In this document: piece after piece, positions 37,780 through 46,993 of the stretch | Layout of the letters: every line of letters starts with the position of its first letter | Position numbering within the stretch: position 1 is the stretch's first letter | NCBI GenBank assembly: GCA_947476075.1 | Contig: CANJPM010000005.1 | Location: forward strand, 1-49,398 | Direction of reading: 5' to 3' | Length of the DNA: 49,398 nt | Source: Beijerinckiaceae bacterium | GTDB taxonomy: Bacteria; Pseudomonadota; Alphaproteobacteria; Rhizobiales; Beijerinckiaceae | Notes under the pieces: generated by a model | What the model saw: only the letters and a program-made list of their open reading frames with translations | What the model was told of the DNA's origin: nothing | The model's database searches: none | Translations under genes and position numbers: made by a program

Positions 37780-38250
37780 ATGACTGAAGCAGCAGAAGCC
37801 CCCGTCGCCACCACGCTGACGCTTGAAACCACGCAGGGCCCGGTCGTCATCCGCTTGCGCCCCGACCTTGCGCCCAACCACGTCGCGCATATCTCCAGGC
37901 TGGTCGGCGAAGGCTTCTACGACGGCATCGTGTTTCACCGTGTGATCGAGGGTTTCATGGCGCAGACTGGCTGCCCCAAGGGCACCGGCACCGGCGGCTC
38001 GAAATACCCGAACCTGAAGCAGGAATTCAACGCCGAGCCGCACGTGCGCGGCACCTGCTCGATGGCGCGCTCGTCGAACCCCGATTCGGCGAATTCGCAA
38101 TTCTTCATTTGCTTTGACGAAGCCGGCTTCCTCAATCGTCAATATACGGTTTGGGGCGAAGTCACGTCAGGGATGGAGAACGTCGACAAGATCAAGCGCG
38201 GCGAACCGGTGCAAAATCCCGACAAGATCGTCTCAGCCAAACTGGGCTAA
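37780..38250 (+). CDS. ppiB: Cyclophilin-type peptidyl-prolyl isomerase, cytoplasmic
   Basis: A 156-residue proline isomerase without a signal peptide, closely related to the exported copy at 36547: both share GFYDGIVFHRVIEGFMAQTG. The rest of the core is KGTGTGGSKYPNLKQEF, RGTCSMARSSNPDSANSQFF and WGEVTSGMENVDKIKRGE. The ATG at 37780 has GGAG five to six bases upstream. It ends 57 bases before queA and is probably cotranscribed with it. Confidence 0.94.
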   Translation: MTEAAEAPVATTLTLETTQGPVVIRLRPDLAPNHVAHISRLVGEGFYDGIVFHRVIEGFMAQTGCPKGTGTGGSKYPNLKQEFNAEPHVRGTCSMARSSNPDSANSQFFICFDEAGFLNRQYTVWGEVTSGMENVDKIKRGEPVQNPDKIVSAKLG

Positions 38251-38307
38251 CCACCTCATATTGGCGCGCGTCGGGCGGTCCGGGCGGCGCCGCCGGACGG
38301 AGCCGCG

Positions 38308-39408
38308 ATGCGCGTCGATGTTTTCGATTTTGAACTCCCCGAAGAGCGCATCGCGCTGCGGCCGGCCGAGCCGCGCGAAAGCGCCCGCCTGCTCGACGTA
38401 AATCCGCAGCGCGATCCGCTGTTGATTGATCGGCGCGTCGGCGATCTGCCGAGCCTGTTGCGCGCCGGCGACGTGGTCGTCGTCAACGACACCCGCGTTA
38501 TTCCTGCGCGACTGTCGGGCGTTCGCGTGCGCGGCGAGGCGGTGGCGCGCATCGACGTGACCTTGCACAAGCGCGAGGGCGCGGATTGTTGGCGCGCTTT
38601 CGTGCGTCCCGCCAAGAAATTACGTCAAGGCGAGCGCATAAGTTTCTGTGAAACAAGCAAAAATCCTGAATTTTCTCTCGGGGCTCTCGATGCTGAAGTC
38701 ATTGAGAAGGGCGATGAGGGCGAGGTCTTGCTCGGCTTCTCGTCCAGCGGTCCGGCGCTTGATGAGGCCATTGAGCGCGTCGGCTCGATGCCGCTGCCGC
38801 CCTATATTGCGTCCAAGCGGGCGCAGGACGAGGGCGACGCCCGCGATTACCAGACCCTGTTCGCCAACGAGCCCGGCGCCGTCGCAGCTCCAACGGCAGG
38901 GCTGCACTTCACGCCTGAGCTTGTCGCCGCGCTTGGGTCGCGGGGAATCGAGCTTGCCCGTGTGACGCTGCATGTGGGTGCGGGTACGTTCCTGCCGGTA
39001 AAGGCGGAGGACACGCAAGACCATCGCATGCACGCCGAGTTTGGCATTGTGTCGGAGGCTGTCGCCGCGCAATTGAACGCGGCGCGGGCGAGGGGCGGAC
39101 GCATCGTGTCCGTGGGGACGACCAGCCTGCGAATTCTGGAGAGCCTCACTGACGACTCTGGAATCATTCATGCGGATGCGCGCGACACTTCGATATTCAT
39201 CACGCCCGGCTATCGCTTCAAAGCGGTGGACGTGTTGCTTACGAACTTTCATCTGCCGCGCTCGACGCTGTTCATGCTGGTGAGCGCGTTCGCCGGACTC
39301 GACAATATGCACGCGGCCTATACGCATGCGATTGCGGGACAATACCGGTTTTATTCCTACGGCGACGCCTGCCTTTTGTCGCGGGCGGATGCGGGAGACA
39401 TCAAGTGA
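38308..39408 (+). CDS. queA: S-adenosylmethionine:tRNA ribosyltransferase-isomerase
   Basis: A 366-residue enzyme that moves the ribosyl part of AdoMet onto preQ1 in tRNA, making epoxyqueuosine. Signatures are [83 protein letters not shown] and [21 protein letters not shown]. Length is normal. Its stop codon overlaps the GTG start of tgt by four bases, so the two are translationally coupled. Confidence 0.96.
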   Translation: MRVDVFDFELPEERIALRPAEPRESARLLDVNPQRDPLLIDRRVGDLPSLLRAGDVVVVNDTRVIPARLSGVRVRGEAVARIDVTLHKREGADCWRAFVRPAKKLRQGERISFCETSKNPEFSLGALDAEVIEKGDEGEVLLGFSSSGPALDEAIERVGSMPLPPYIASKRAQDEGDARDYQTLFANEPGAVAAPTAGLHFTPELVAALGSRGIELARVTLHVGAGTFLPVKAEDTQDHRMHAEFGIVSEAVAAQLNAARARGGRIVSVGTTSLRILESLTDDSGIIHADARDTSIFITPGYRFKAVDVLLTNFHLPRSTLFMLVSAFAGLDNMHAAYTHAIAGQYRFYSYGDACLLSRADAGDIK

Positions 39409-40535
39409 GCGAGCGCTTTTCCTTCACGGTCCACGCGACCGACGGCGCCGCGCGCACCGGGCTGATCTCCACCTCGCGCGGCGACATTCGCACGCCCGCC
39501 TTTATGCCCGTGGGCACGGCGGCGACGGTGAAGGCCATGTATGCCGATCAGGTGAAGGAGCTTGGCGCTGACGTCGTCCTTGGCAACGTCTATCATTTGA
39601 TGCTGCGCCCCGGCGCTGAGCGCGTGGCTTCGCTGGGCGGCCTGCACAAATTCATGAACTGGCCGCACCCGATCCTCACCGATTCGGGTGGGTTTCAGGT
39701 GATGTCGTTGTCCAAGCTGCGCAAGCTCGACGAGAATGGCGTCACGTTCCAATCCCATATCGACGGCGCGCGCCATGTGCTGACGCCGGAGCGTTCAATG
39801 GAGATTCAGAACCTGCTGGGGTCCGACATCCAGATGCAGTTGGACGAGTGCATCAAGTTGCCCGCCACCGACAAGGAGGTCGAGCGGGCGATGCGGCTCT
39901 CGCTGCGCTGGGCGGAGCGGTCGCGCCGCGCGTTTACGGATGCGCCTGGCCGCGCATGCTTTGGCATCGTGCAGGGCGGCGGCGTGCCGGCTTTGCGGGT
40001 GGAGAGCGCCAAGGCTTTGGCCGACATGGATTTCCACGGCTATTCAATCGGCGGGCTGGCGGTCGGAGAGCCGCAGGACGTGATGCTGGCGATGATTGAG
40101 GAGACCGAGCCGCACCTCCCGACAGGCAAGCCGCGCTATCTGATGGGCGTGGGATCGCCCGATGATCTGCTTGAGAGCGTGAAGCGCGGCGTGGATATGT
40201 TCGATTGCGTTATGCCGACACGGGCAGGGCGCCACGGCCTCGCCTACACCCGCTTTGGTCGCGTCAACCTTCGCAACGCCCGCCATGCTGAAGACAAGGC
40301 TTGTCTCGACGAGCTGGCTGCATGTCCGGCGGCGCGCGATTACTCGCGGGCCTATCTGCACCATCTGGTGAAGTCTGGCGAGATTTTAGGCATGATGCTG
40401 CTGACGTGGGCGAACCTTTCCTATTACCAGGAGTTGATGTCTGGCATGCGCGCCGCCATTGCTCAGGGGAGTTTCGAGGATTTTTATGTGGAGACCAAGG
40501 CTGGCTGGGCGCGCGGGGATGCGGCTGCGGGGTGA
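39405..40535 (+). CDS. tgt: tRNA-guanine transglycosylase with altered zinc site
   Basis: A 376-residue enzyme that exchanges guanine at position 34 of GUN tRNAs for preQ1. The start is a GTG overlapping the queA stop. Catalytic residues are intact: Asp93 in [12 protein letters not shown] and Asp267 in [17 protein letters not shown] is present. Bacterial Tgt normally binds zinc through CxCxxC plus a histidine. Here the aligned stretch is [17 protein letters not shown], so Ala305, Cys307 and Ala310 occupy the three cysteine positions. Cys300 lies nearby and might substitute. The protein is otherwise a standard bacterial Tgt. Confidence 0.93.
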   Translation: MSERFSFTVHATDGAARTGLISTSRGDIRTPAFMPVGTAATVKAMYADQVKELGADVVLGNVYHLMLRPGAERVASLGGLHKFMNWPHPILTDSGGFQVMSLSKLRKLDENGVTFQSHIDGARHVLTPERSMEIQNLLGSDIQMQLDECIKLPATDKEVERAMRLSLRWAERSRRAFTDAPGRACFGIVQGGGVPALRVESAKALADMDFHGYSIGGLAVGEPQDVMLAMIEETEPHLPTGKPRYLMGVGSPDDLLESVKRGVDMFDCVMPTRAGRHGLAYTRFGRVNLRNARHAEDKACLDELAACPAARDYSRAYLHHLVKSGEILGMMLLTWANLSYYQELMSGMRAAIAQGSFEDFYVETKAGWARGDAAAG

Positions 40536-40543
40536 AGAGCAGG

Positions 40544-40616
40544 GAAGGCCGCCATCTATTGCAGGCTGCACGCTCATTGCCTGACCCGGCTCCCGACGGC
40601 CTTCGCCGGAATGACG
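40544..40616. repeat. Dispersed intergenic repeat, copy 2
   Basis: GAAGGCCGCCATCTA at the left end and GGCCTTCGCCGG-ATGACG at the right end match the corresponding parts of the element at 3907-3992; the middle has diverged. It begins nine bases after the tgt stop codon. Confidence 0.65.
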
Positions 40617-40653
40617 CCTCGCCTGGCACGCGCACGGTCCACATCGCGCCATC

Positions 40654-40669
40654 TGGCACGATCAATGCT
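40654..40669 (+). promoter_or_regulatory. Candidate sigma54 (-24/-12) promoter
   Basis: TGGCAC at 40654-40659, five bases, then ATGCT. The sigma54 consensus TGGCAC-N5-TTGCA/T is met at all positions but one, with GG and GC correctly spaced. It points into the non-coding interval before proS. NtrC, an activator of such promoters, is encoded in this window. A chance match is possible. Confidence 0.35.
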
Positions 40670-40682
40670 TTGTAAATTTGCG

Positions 40683-40708
40683 CAAAGAAAAAGGCGGGTG
40701 CCCCCGCC
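40683..40708 (-). terminator. Rho-independent terminator on the minus strand, no gene assigned
   Basis: GGCGGG at 40693-40698 pairs with CCCGCC at 40703-40708. On the minus strand the stem is followed by TTTTTCTTTG, a standard terminator. No annotated minus-strand gene ends here; tgt and proS run the other way. Confidence 0.75.
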
Positions 40709-40960
40709 CTTTGTAGTAAGTCGACAAAATTCCGTCCGCGATCATATCTCTTGTGAGAGCGTCGCACGTCGGGTTACCCGACGGAATCCGGAACTTTCCT
40801 CCCGCGACTTGGCAAAGCGCTCGCCGTTGACCGGCGGCGGCCTCCTTTCGGATTAGGCAAGGCAGAAGCTAGCCAAAAATTTTACCTGTGTCACGTATTT
40901 TTATTAGCAATCTAATCTCCTGTGACGCTAGGGAATGACGTTTGGGAACATGCGCTTACG
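40709..40960 (-). ncRNA. Possible small RNA ending at the orphan terminator
   Basis: The minus strand upstream of the terminator has no convincing protein frame but is structured: a 7-bp hairpin with a 3-base loop at 40767-40783, a CGCCG/CGGCG hairpin near 40830, and AAAGGAGG near 40848. The region 40870-40990 is AT-rich and could hold a promoter. Short frames here lack a good start at the right distance from AAAGGAGG. The 5' end is a guess. The rest of the gap to proS (40961-41120) shows nothing else. Confidence 0.3.
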
Positions 40961-41120
40961 TATAAAGGTTACGCTTTAGGTATGCGTCAAACGTCCTGGC
41001 GCTTGAGTTCAGGCGCACTTTGGGCTTGTTAGGTGACTGATCCTGTTCGCTACGCTTTCCGGTCGCGATTCGCGTCTCGGCGGCGGGGGGACTTTTTCCT
41101 GCCAAGATGGTGCCCGTTCG

Positions 41121-42452
41121 ATGCGTCTTTCCCGTTATTTTCTGCCAATTCTGCGCGAAACCCCCAAAGAGGCGGAGATCGTTTCGCACCGTCTGATGCT
41201 CCGCGCGGGCATGCTGCGGCAGGAAACCGCCGGCATTTACGCATGGCTGCCGCTCGGACTGCGTGTTCTGAACAAGATCAATGCAATCGTACGCGAGGAG
41301 CAGAACCGCGCCGGCGCTATTGAATTGCTCATGCCCACGATCCAGCCCGCCGATCTGTGGCGCGAGAGCGGTCGCTATGACGATTACGGCAAGGAAATGC
41401 TGCGCATTAAAGACCGGCACGAGCGCGAGATGCTCTTTGGCCCCACCAATGAAGAGATGGTGACTGAGATCTTCCGGGGCTATGTGCGCTCCTACAAAGA
41501 TCTGCCGCTTAACCTGTACCACATTCAGTGGAAGTTCCGCGACGAGGTGCGCCCGCGCTTTGGCGTTATGCGCTCGCGTGAATTCCTGATGAAGGACGCC
41601 TATTCGTTCGACATCGACGCTGAGGGCGCCAGACATTCCTACGCCAAGATGTTCGTGGCCTATCTACGCACGTTCGAGCGAATGGGCCTGAAGGCTATTC
41701 CGATGCGCGCCGACACCGGCCCGATAGGCGGCAGCCTGAGCCACGAGTTCATCATTCTTGCGAATACGGGCGAGAGCGAAGTCTTCTGCCACAAGGATTT
41801 TCTCGATTACGAAGCCCCGCCCGCCGACATCAACTTCGATGATCGCGCCGCCGTGCAGGACGTCGTTGATCGCTGGACGGCGCGTTACGCAGCTACGTCC
41901 GAGATGCACGATGCGCCTGTGTTCGAGGCTCTTCCCGAGGCTGAGCGCGTGTCTGCGCGCGGCATTGAGGTTGGTCATATCTTCTCGTTCGGGACGAAAT
42001 ATTCCGAGCCCATGCGCGCCGTCGTCAACGGGGCCGACGGTAAGGAAGTGCCCGTGCAAATGGGCTCTTATGGCATCGGTCCCTCGCGCCTTGCGGCTGC
42101 GCTGATCGAGGCCAATCACGACGAGGCTGGCATTATCTGGCCGCGCGCGGTGGCGCCGTTCCATGTTGGCCTCGCCAATCTGAAGGTTGGAGATCCGGCG
42201 ACGGACGCCGCCTGCGAAGATCTCTACGCCCGCCTCACGAAAGCCGGGGTCGAGGTTCTTTATGATGACCGCGACGACCGTCCCGGCGCCAAATTCGCCA
42301 CGCTAGATCTGATAGGCCTGCCGCATCAACTCATCGTCGGCCCCAAGGGGCTGGCTTCGGGCGAGATTGAGCTGAAAGATCGGCGCACTGGCGCCCGCGA
42401 ATCTCTGACGCCGGACGCGGCGTTCAACCGCCTCGTGGCGGAATCTGCCTGA
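41121..42452 (+). CDS. proS: Prolyl-tRNA synthetase, short alphaproteobacterial form
   Basis: A 443-residue class II synthetase. It begins [20 protein letters not shown] and carries motif 2 around [33 protein letters not shown] (contained in residues about 135-170), and motif 3 in [22 protein letters not shown]; the anticodon-binding domain follows. The editing insertion domain of the E. coli-type enzyme (about 570 residues) is absent, as is usual in Alphaproteobacteria, so mischarged Ala-tRNA-Pro would need a free-standing editing protein. It is the first gene of a five-gene plus-strand run with gaps of 4 and 4 bases and then overlaps. Confidence 0.95.
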   Translation: MRLSRYFLPILRETPKEAEIVSHRLMLRAGMLRQETAGIYAWLPLGLRVLNKINAIVREEQNRAGAIELLMPTIQPADLWRESGRYDDYGKEMLRIKDRHEREMLFGPTNEEMVTEIFRGYVRSYKDLPLNLYHIQWKFRDEVRPRFGVMRSREFLMKDAYSFDIDAEGARHSYAKMFVAYLRTFERMGLKAIPMRADTGPIGGSLSHEFIILANTGESEVFCHKDFLDYEAPPADINFDDRAAVQDVVDRWTARYAATSEMHDAPVFEALPEAERVSARGIEVGHIFSFGTKYSEPMRAVVNGADGKEVPVQMGSYGIGPSRLAAALIEANHDEAGIIWPRAVAPFHVGLANLKVGDPATDAACEDLYARLTKAGVEVLYDDRDDRPGAKFATLDLIGLPHQLIVGPKGLASGEIELKDRRTGARESLTPDAAFNRLVAESA

Positions 42453-42456
42453 GGCC

Positions 42457-43764
42457 ATGATGGGCGATCTGGAGACTAAAGACGGGCTGCAAGAGCCGGG
42501 AGAGCCGCAAGGCGCGCGGCCTTTTGCGGCGTTCGAATGGATGGTGGCGTTGCGCTATCTGCGCGCGCGCCGCGCCGCCGGCTTTGTCTCCGTGATTGCG
42601 GGGTTCTCGTTTCTGGGCATTTCGCTCGGCGTCGCCACGCTCATTGTCGTGATGTCGGTGATGAACGGGTTCCATATCGAGCTTATGAGCAAGATCATCG
42701 GCGTCAACGGACACGTATTCCTGCAAGCGGCCGATACGCCGCTGAACGATTACGATGCGGTTATAGAGCGTATCGCCAAAACGCCTGGTCTGAAGGTGGC
42801 GCTCCCGATCGTGGAGAGCGCAGCGGGCGTCTCCTCGCCGTATCAGCAATCGGGCGCACTTGTGCGCGGCGTGCGCGAGCGCGACATCAAGCTTCTGCCG
42901 GGCGTCGCGGACAATGTAAGACAAGGAACCCTAGACGGGTTTGACGTCGGAGAAGGCGTGGCTATTGGCCAGAAGCTGGCGGAAAACCTGTCGGTGCGCA
43001 TCGGCGACAAGGTGACGATCCTGACGGCGCGCGGCGCAGCGACCCCCTTCGGCATCACGCCGCGCATCAAGTCTTATCCGGTGGTCGCGATCTTCCAGAT
43101 CGGCGTTTCTGAATTTGACGGCATCTTCGTCTTCATGCCGTTTGAGGAAGCGCAGGCTTTCTTCAACAAGGAGGACGAGGCGACGCTGATCGAAGCCTTC
43201 GTCGACGAGCCCGAGAAAATGGACGAGATGCGCGCCCGGCTGGAGAAGACGATTGGTCGGCCGATGATCATGACCGATTGGCGCCAGCGTAATAAATCAT
43301 TTTTCGAGGCGCTGAAGGTCGAGCGCACGGTGATGTTTTTCATTCTCACCCTGATCGTGCTGGTAGCGGCGCTCAACATCATTTCGGGTCTCACCATGCT
43401 GGTGAAAGACAAGGGCAGGGCGATTGCGATTTTGCGCACCATGGGGGCGACGCGCGGCGCTATCCTGCGGGTGTTCCTCATCACCGGCTCGGCGATTGGA
43501 ATCTCTGGAACCATTGCGGGCTTTGCGCTTGGGATTGTGGTGGCGAAAAATCTGGAGCCGATCCGGCAGGGGCTGAACAGCCTGCTTGGGCTCAATTTAT
43601 TTGATCCGAACTTCTACTTTTTGAGTCGCTTGCCCTCCGTGATCGTGCCTGGCGACGTCGTCATGATAGTGTCGATGGCGCTTGTGCTTTCGTTGTTGGC
43701 GACCATCTTCCCGGCCTGGCAAGCCGCGAAGCTCGATCCCGTCGAAGCCCTTCGTTACGAGTGA
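42457..43764 (+). CDS. lolC: Lipoprotein-releasing ABC transporter permease (LolC/LolE type)
   Basis: A 435-residue inner-membrane protein that with LolD extracts outer-membrane lipoproteins and hands them to LolA. The first helix follows [20 protein letters not shown] (residues about 35-60). A large periplasmic domain comes next, then three helices in the FtsX-like C-terminal part ([38 protein letters not shown]; final [21 protein letters not shown]). Only one permease gene is present, consistent with a homodimeric LolC/E (LolF-like) system. It starts four bases after proS. Confidence 0.93.
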   Translation: MMGDLETKDGLQEPGEPQGARPFAAFEWMVALRYLRARRAAGFVSVIAGFSFLGISLGVATLIVVMSVMNGFHIELMSKIIGVNGHVFLQAADTPLNDYDAVIERIAKTPGLKVALPIVESAAGVSSPYQQSGALVRGVRERDIKLLPGVADNVRQGTLDGFDVGEGVAIGQKLAENLSVRIGDKVTILTARGAATPFGITPRIKSYPVVAIFQIGVSEFDGIFVFMPFEEAQAFFNKEDEATLIEAFVDEPEKMDEMRARLEKTIGRPMIMTDWRQRNKSFFEALKVERTVMFFILTLIVLVAALNIISGLTMLVKDKGRAIAILRTMGATRGAILRVFLITGSAIGISGTIAGFALGIVVAKNLEPIRQGLNSLLGLNLFDPNFYFLSRLPSVIVPGDVVMIVSMALVLSLLATIFPAWQAAKLDPVEALRYE

Positions 43765-43768
43765 TCGT

Positions 43769-44452
43769 GTGACCGAACCCGTTCTCTACCTCCAGAATAT
43801 CGTGCGCACCTACCAGCAGGCCGACAGGTCGCTGGAGGTTCTGCGCGGGGCTGAACTTGCGCTGTGGCCGGGACAATCGGTGGCGCTGATCGCCCCTTCC
43901 GGCGCCGGCAAATCGACGCTGCTGCACATAGCCGGCCTTTTGGAAAAGCCCGACGAGGGCGAGGTCTACCTTGGCTATGAGCCGACGGCCCATATGGATG
44001 ACGCCGAGCGCACCACGCGTCGGCGTCTCGATATTGGCTTCGTCTACCAGTTTCATCATTTGCTGCCCGAATTCACGGCGCAGGAAAACGTTATGCTGCC
44101 GCAGATGATCCGGGGTCTCGGCAGAAAAATTGCCGGTGCGCGGGCGGGGGAATTGCTCACTTATCTGGGCCTTGGCGAGCGCCTCAAGCATCGTCCGGCG
44201 GAAATGTCGGGCGGAGAGCAGCAGCGAGTCGCCATTGCGCGCGCCGTCGCCAATTCGCCGCGCGTGTTGTTGGCGGATGAGCCAACCGGCAATCTTGACC
44301 CCAAAACCGCCGATCATGTGTTTGGAGCGCTGACGCAATTGATCCGCGCCACCGGGTTGGCGGCGCTTGTTGCCACGCACAATCTGGATTTGGCCTCGCG
44401 CATGGATCGCCGCGTTGCGCTGCGCGACGGCGTGGTGGTGGAGCTGGATTGA
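43769..44452 (+). CDS. lolD: Lipoprotein-releasing system ATPase
   Basis: A 227-residue ABC ATPase that drives lipoprotein release. The start is a GTG four bases after the permease stop ([17 protein letters not shown]). Walker [10 protein letters not shown], the Q-loop and LolD-type segment [20 protein letters not shown], signature [14 protein letters not shown], Walker [13 protein letters not shown] and the H-loop in [16 protein letters not shown] are intact. Its stop shares one base with the queC start (TGATG). Confidence 0.95.
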   Translation: MTEPVLYLQNIVRTYQQADRSLEVLRGAELALWPGQSVALIAPSGAGKSTLLHIAGLLEKPDEGEVYLGYEPTAHMDDAERTTRRRLDIGFVYQFHHLLPEFTAQENVMLPQMIRGLGRKIAGARAGELLTYLGLGERLKHRPAEMSGGEQQRVAIARAVANSPRVLLADEPTGNLDPKTADHVFGALTQLIRATGLAALVATHNLDLASRMDRRVALRDGVVVELD

Positions 44453-45171
44453 TGGAAGAAGAGGGCGCGCTCGTTCTCTATTCTGGCGGCCAGGATTCGG
44501 CGACCTGCCTGGCTTGGGCGTTAGAGCGCTATGGGCATGTCGAAACCATCGGTTTTGACTACGGCCAGCGTCATCGCATTGAGCTTGATTGCCGGACGGA
44601 TCTGGTTTCGCGTCTGCGCGCGCAATTTCCCGCCTGGTCGGAGAAGCTGGGGGAAGACCATGTTGTGCGGCTTGATGCACTGGGGCAAATCTCCCAAACA
44701 GCGCTCACCAGCGACATGGAATTTCGGCTCGCTGAAGATGGCCTGCCTAACAGTTTTGTGCCGGGACGAAATTTGATTTTTCTCGCCTTCGCCGCAGCGC
44801 TTGCCTATCGGCGCGGCTTGAAGCGCATTGTTACCGGAGTCTGCGAAACCGATTATTCCGGGTATCCCGATTGCCGCGACGACACGATCAAGGCCATGCA
44901 GGTGGCGCTGTCGCTGGGGCTGGACCGTCGGCTGGTTCTCGAGACGCCGCTGATGTGGCGCGACAAGGCGCAGACATGGGCGCTGGCGCAAGAGCTTGGG
45001 GGAGAAGCGCTTGTGGAGCTGATCCGCCTTCGCTCGCACTCTTGCTACGTTGGCGACCGGACGCTCGAACATGTTTGGGGCCATGGCTGCGGCGCTTGCC
45101 CCGCGTGCGAATTGCGCTCTGCCGGGTGGGAGAAATGGCGCAGCCGCCCGCACCTGACGACAGAACCATGA
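44452..45171 (+). CDS. queC: 7-cyano-7-deazaguanine synthase
   Basis: A 239-residue enzyme that uses ATP and ammonia to turn 7-carboxy-7-deazaguanine into preQ0. The PP-loop is [18 protein letters not shown] at the N terminus, followed by [27 protein letters not shown] and [17 protein letters not shown]. The C-terminal zinc site is complete: HSCYVGDR then [16 protein letters not shown]. It overlaps lolD by one base and the phosphoesterase/radical SAM gene by four. The preceding steps QueD and QueE are not in the window. Confidence 0.95.
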   Translation: MEEEGALVLYSGGQDSATCLAWALERYGHVETIGFDYGQRHRIELDCRTDLVSRLRAQFPAWSEKLGEDHVVRLDALGQISQTALTSDMEFRLAEDGLPNSFVPGRNLIFLAFAAALAYRRGLKRIVTGVCETDYSGYPDCRDDTIKAMQVALSLGLDRRLVLETPLMWRDKAQTWALAQELGGEALVELIRLRSHSCYVGDRTLEHVWGHGCGACPACELRSAGWEKWRSRPHLTTEP

Positions 45172-46976
45172 AACGCGCCCCTGATATCAACGCGCCGCTG
45201 CTCGTATTTGGTGGGGTCTATTCCAATGAGCAGGCGTTGGATGCGCTGTTTGAATTTGCGCGGGCGCGCGGAATTCCTTCCGAGCGATGGGTTTGCACCG
45301 GCGATGTGATCGCCTATTGCGCCGATGCCCGCGCGTGCCTTGAGCGCGTGCGCGACAGCGGCGCGATTTTGATCGCTGGTAATTGCGAAGAGAGCCTTGG
45401 CGCGCAGGCGCAAGATTGCGGCTGCGGCTTTGCGCCCGGTTCTTCATGCGACACCTTGTCAGCAAGCTGGTATGCGCACGCCTCTTCGCAGATGAACGCT
45501 GACTTGCGTGATTATCTCGCCGCCCTGCCGCCGCGTCTTTACGTCAAGATCAACGGTCTGAAGCTCGCTATCGTCCATGGCGCGCCCGACGAGACGAGCC
45601 GCTTCGTCTTCGCCTCGACGCCTGATCGCGTCTTGCTGCATGATATTGCGGCCAGCGGCTGCGACGGGGTGCTGGCGGGCCATAGCGGTCTGCCGTTCAC
45701 GCGCATTATGGACGGTAAAATCTGGCACAATTCCGGCGCGCTCGGTATGCCCGCCAATGACGGAACGCCGCGCGTGTGGTGCAGCGTTCTGACGCCGGGA
45801 GCGCAGAAGCGCACACTGCAAATCGAGCATGTGGCTCTGGATTACGATTATACAGGCGCAGCCTCCGCCATGCGCAAAGCCAGCCTTCCTGAGGGTTACG
45901 CGCTCGCGCTTGAGACTGGCCTCTGGCCCTCCTGCGACGTGCTGCCGAAAGACGAGCTAAAGACCACCGGCAAACGTCTTGAAGCCACCGCGCTTCACTG
46001 GCGCGCAGATGGGACGCAGGGCGTGCAATGGCCGGAAAGACTTGCGCCGCAAATGCTTTCTGAATCCAAGTTCAAAGATCCCCAGCTCACTGCCAATGGC
46101 GATAAGCGCGCAAGCGTCGCGCTCGATGCGCTTCGCACATTTTGGATCAACACCGGCACGCTCTGCAATCTGGCGTGCGTGAATTGCTATATTGAATCGA
46201 GCCCGCGCAACGACAGGCTGGCGTATTTTACGGCAGCGGATGCGCGCTTTTATTTTGACGAGATCGAGCGCGACAATCTTCCGACGCGCGAAATCGGCTT
46301 CACCGGCGGAGAGCCGTTCATGAATCCAGATTTCATGATTATGCTGGAAGAGGCTCTGACGCGCGGATTTCATGTCATCGTGCTCACCAACGCCATGAAG
46401 CCGATGCAGCATCATGGGCCGGCGCTCAGCGCGCTCAACGAGCGTTATGCCCAGCGCCTCACTATCCGTGTTTCGGTGGATCATTATACGCAAGCCCTGC
46501 ATGAGCTGGAGCGCGGCCCCCGCTCATGGGCGCCGATGATCAAGGGTCTGCGCTGGCTGGCGTTGCGCGGGTTTCGCGTTCATCTGGCCGGGCGGCTTTA
46601 TTCGGGCGAGGTGGAGAGCGTGGCGCGTGCGGGCTATGCCAGGCTAACCACGGAATTAGGCCTGTCGCTCAACGCTTCCAGCCCCTCCGAACTGACGCTT
46701 TTCCCGGAGATGGACGCGCGCGCCGACGTTCCGGAGATCACGGATTCCTGCTGGGGAATTTTACACAAGGCGCCATCGGACGTGATGTGCGCGTCTTCCC
46801 GAATGGCTGTGCGCCGCAAGGGCTCGTCCGCGCCCGCCGTGCTCGCCTGTACGCTGCTGGCCTATGACGAAGCGTTTGAGCTTGGCCGCTCCCTTCAGGA
46901 AGCTGCGCGCCCTGTGGCGCTCAACCATCCTCATTGCGCGCGCTTTTGCGTTCTGGGCGGCGCATCTTGTAGCTAG
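45168..46976 (+). CDS. Fusion of a divergent calcineurin-like phosphoesterase and a radical SAM domain
   Basis: A 602-residue two-domain protein. Residues about 10-225 resemble a YfcE-like metallophosphoesterase: [53 protein letters not shown] and [19 protein letters not shown]. Several metal ligands differ: the first DxH is GxY, GNH(E/D) is GNCE, and GHTH is GHSG. A cysteine-rich loop [12 protein letters not shown] lies at 83-94. After a linker, residues about 325-602 are a radical SAM domain with C333-x3-C337-x2-C340 (CNLACVNC), GGEPF at 380 and IRVSVDHY. Six further cysteines (528, 541, 561, 590, 594, 601) could hold an auxiliary iron-sulfur cluster. The start overlaps the queC stop (ATGA). 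The function is unknown to me; it is not QueE, whose signature differs. Confidence 0.85.
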   Translation: MKRAPDINAPLLVFGGVYSNEQALDALFEFARARGIPSERWVCTGDVIAYCADARACLERVRDSGAILIAGNCEESLGAQAQDCGCGFAPGSSCDTLSASWYAHASSQMNADLRDYLAALPPRLYVKINGLKLAIVHGAPDETSRFVFASTPDRVLLHDIAASGCDGVLAGHSGLPFTRIMDGKIWHNSGALGMPANDGTPRVWCSVLTPGAQKRTLQIEHVALDYDYTGAASAMRKASLPEGYALALETGLWPSCDVLPKDELKTTGKRLEATALHWRADGTQGVQWPERLAPQMLSESKFKDPQLTANGDKRASVALDALRTFWINTGTLCNLACVNCYIESSPRNDRLAYFTAADARFYFDEIERDNLPTREIGFTGGEPFMNPDFMIMLEEALTRGFHVIVLTNAMKPMQHHGPALSALNERYAQRLTIRVSVDHYTQALHELERGPRSWAPMIKGLRWLALRGFRVHLAGRLYSGEVESVARAGYARLTTELGLSLNASSPSELTLFPEMDARADVPEITDSCWGILHKAPSDVMCASSRMAVRRKGSSAPAVLACTLLAYDEAFELGRSLQEAARPVALNHPHCARFCVLGGASCS

Positions 46977-46993
46977 ATTCTGTCTATACCGCT

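Noticed and set aside
40611-40856. 81-codon plus-strand frame in the gap before proS
   Set aside because: It begins inside the repeat, reads through the terminator hairpin, has no ribosome site and resembles no protein.
40836-40860. AAAGGAGG on the minus strand near 40848 as a ribosome site for a short protein
   Set aside because: No ATG, GTG or TTG lies 5-10 bases downstream, and the frames that follow are short; an RNA is the better explanation.
35612-41120. tRNA or other stable RNA genes in the AT-richer gaps
   Set aside because: No T-loop GTTCRA with matching acceptor and anticodon stems was found by eye in any gap; a covariance-model search would settle it.
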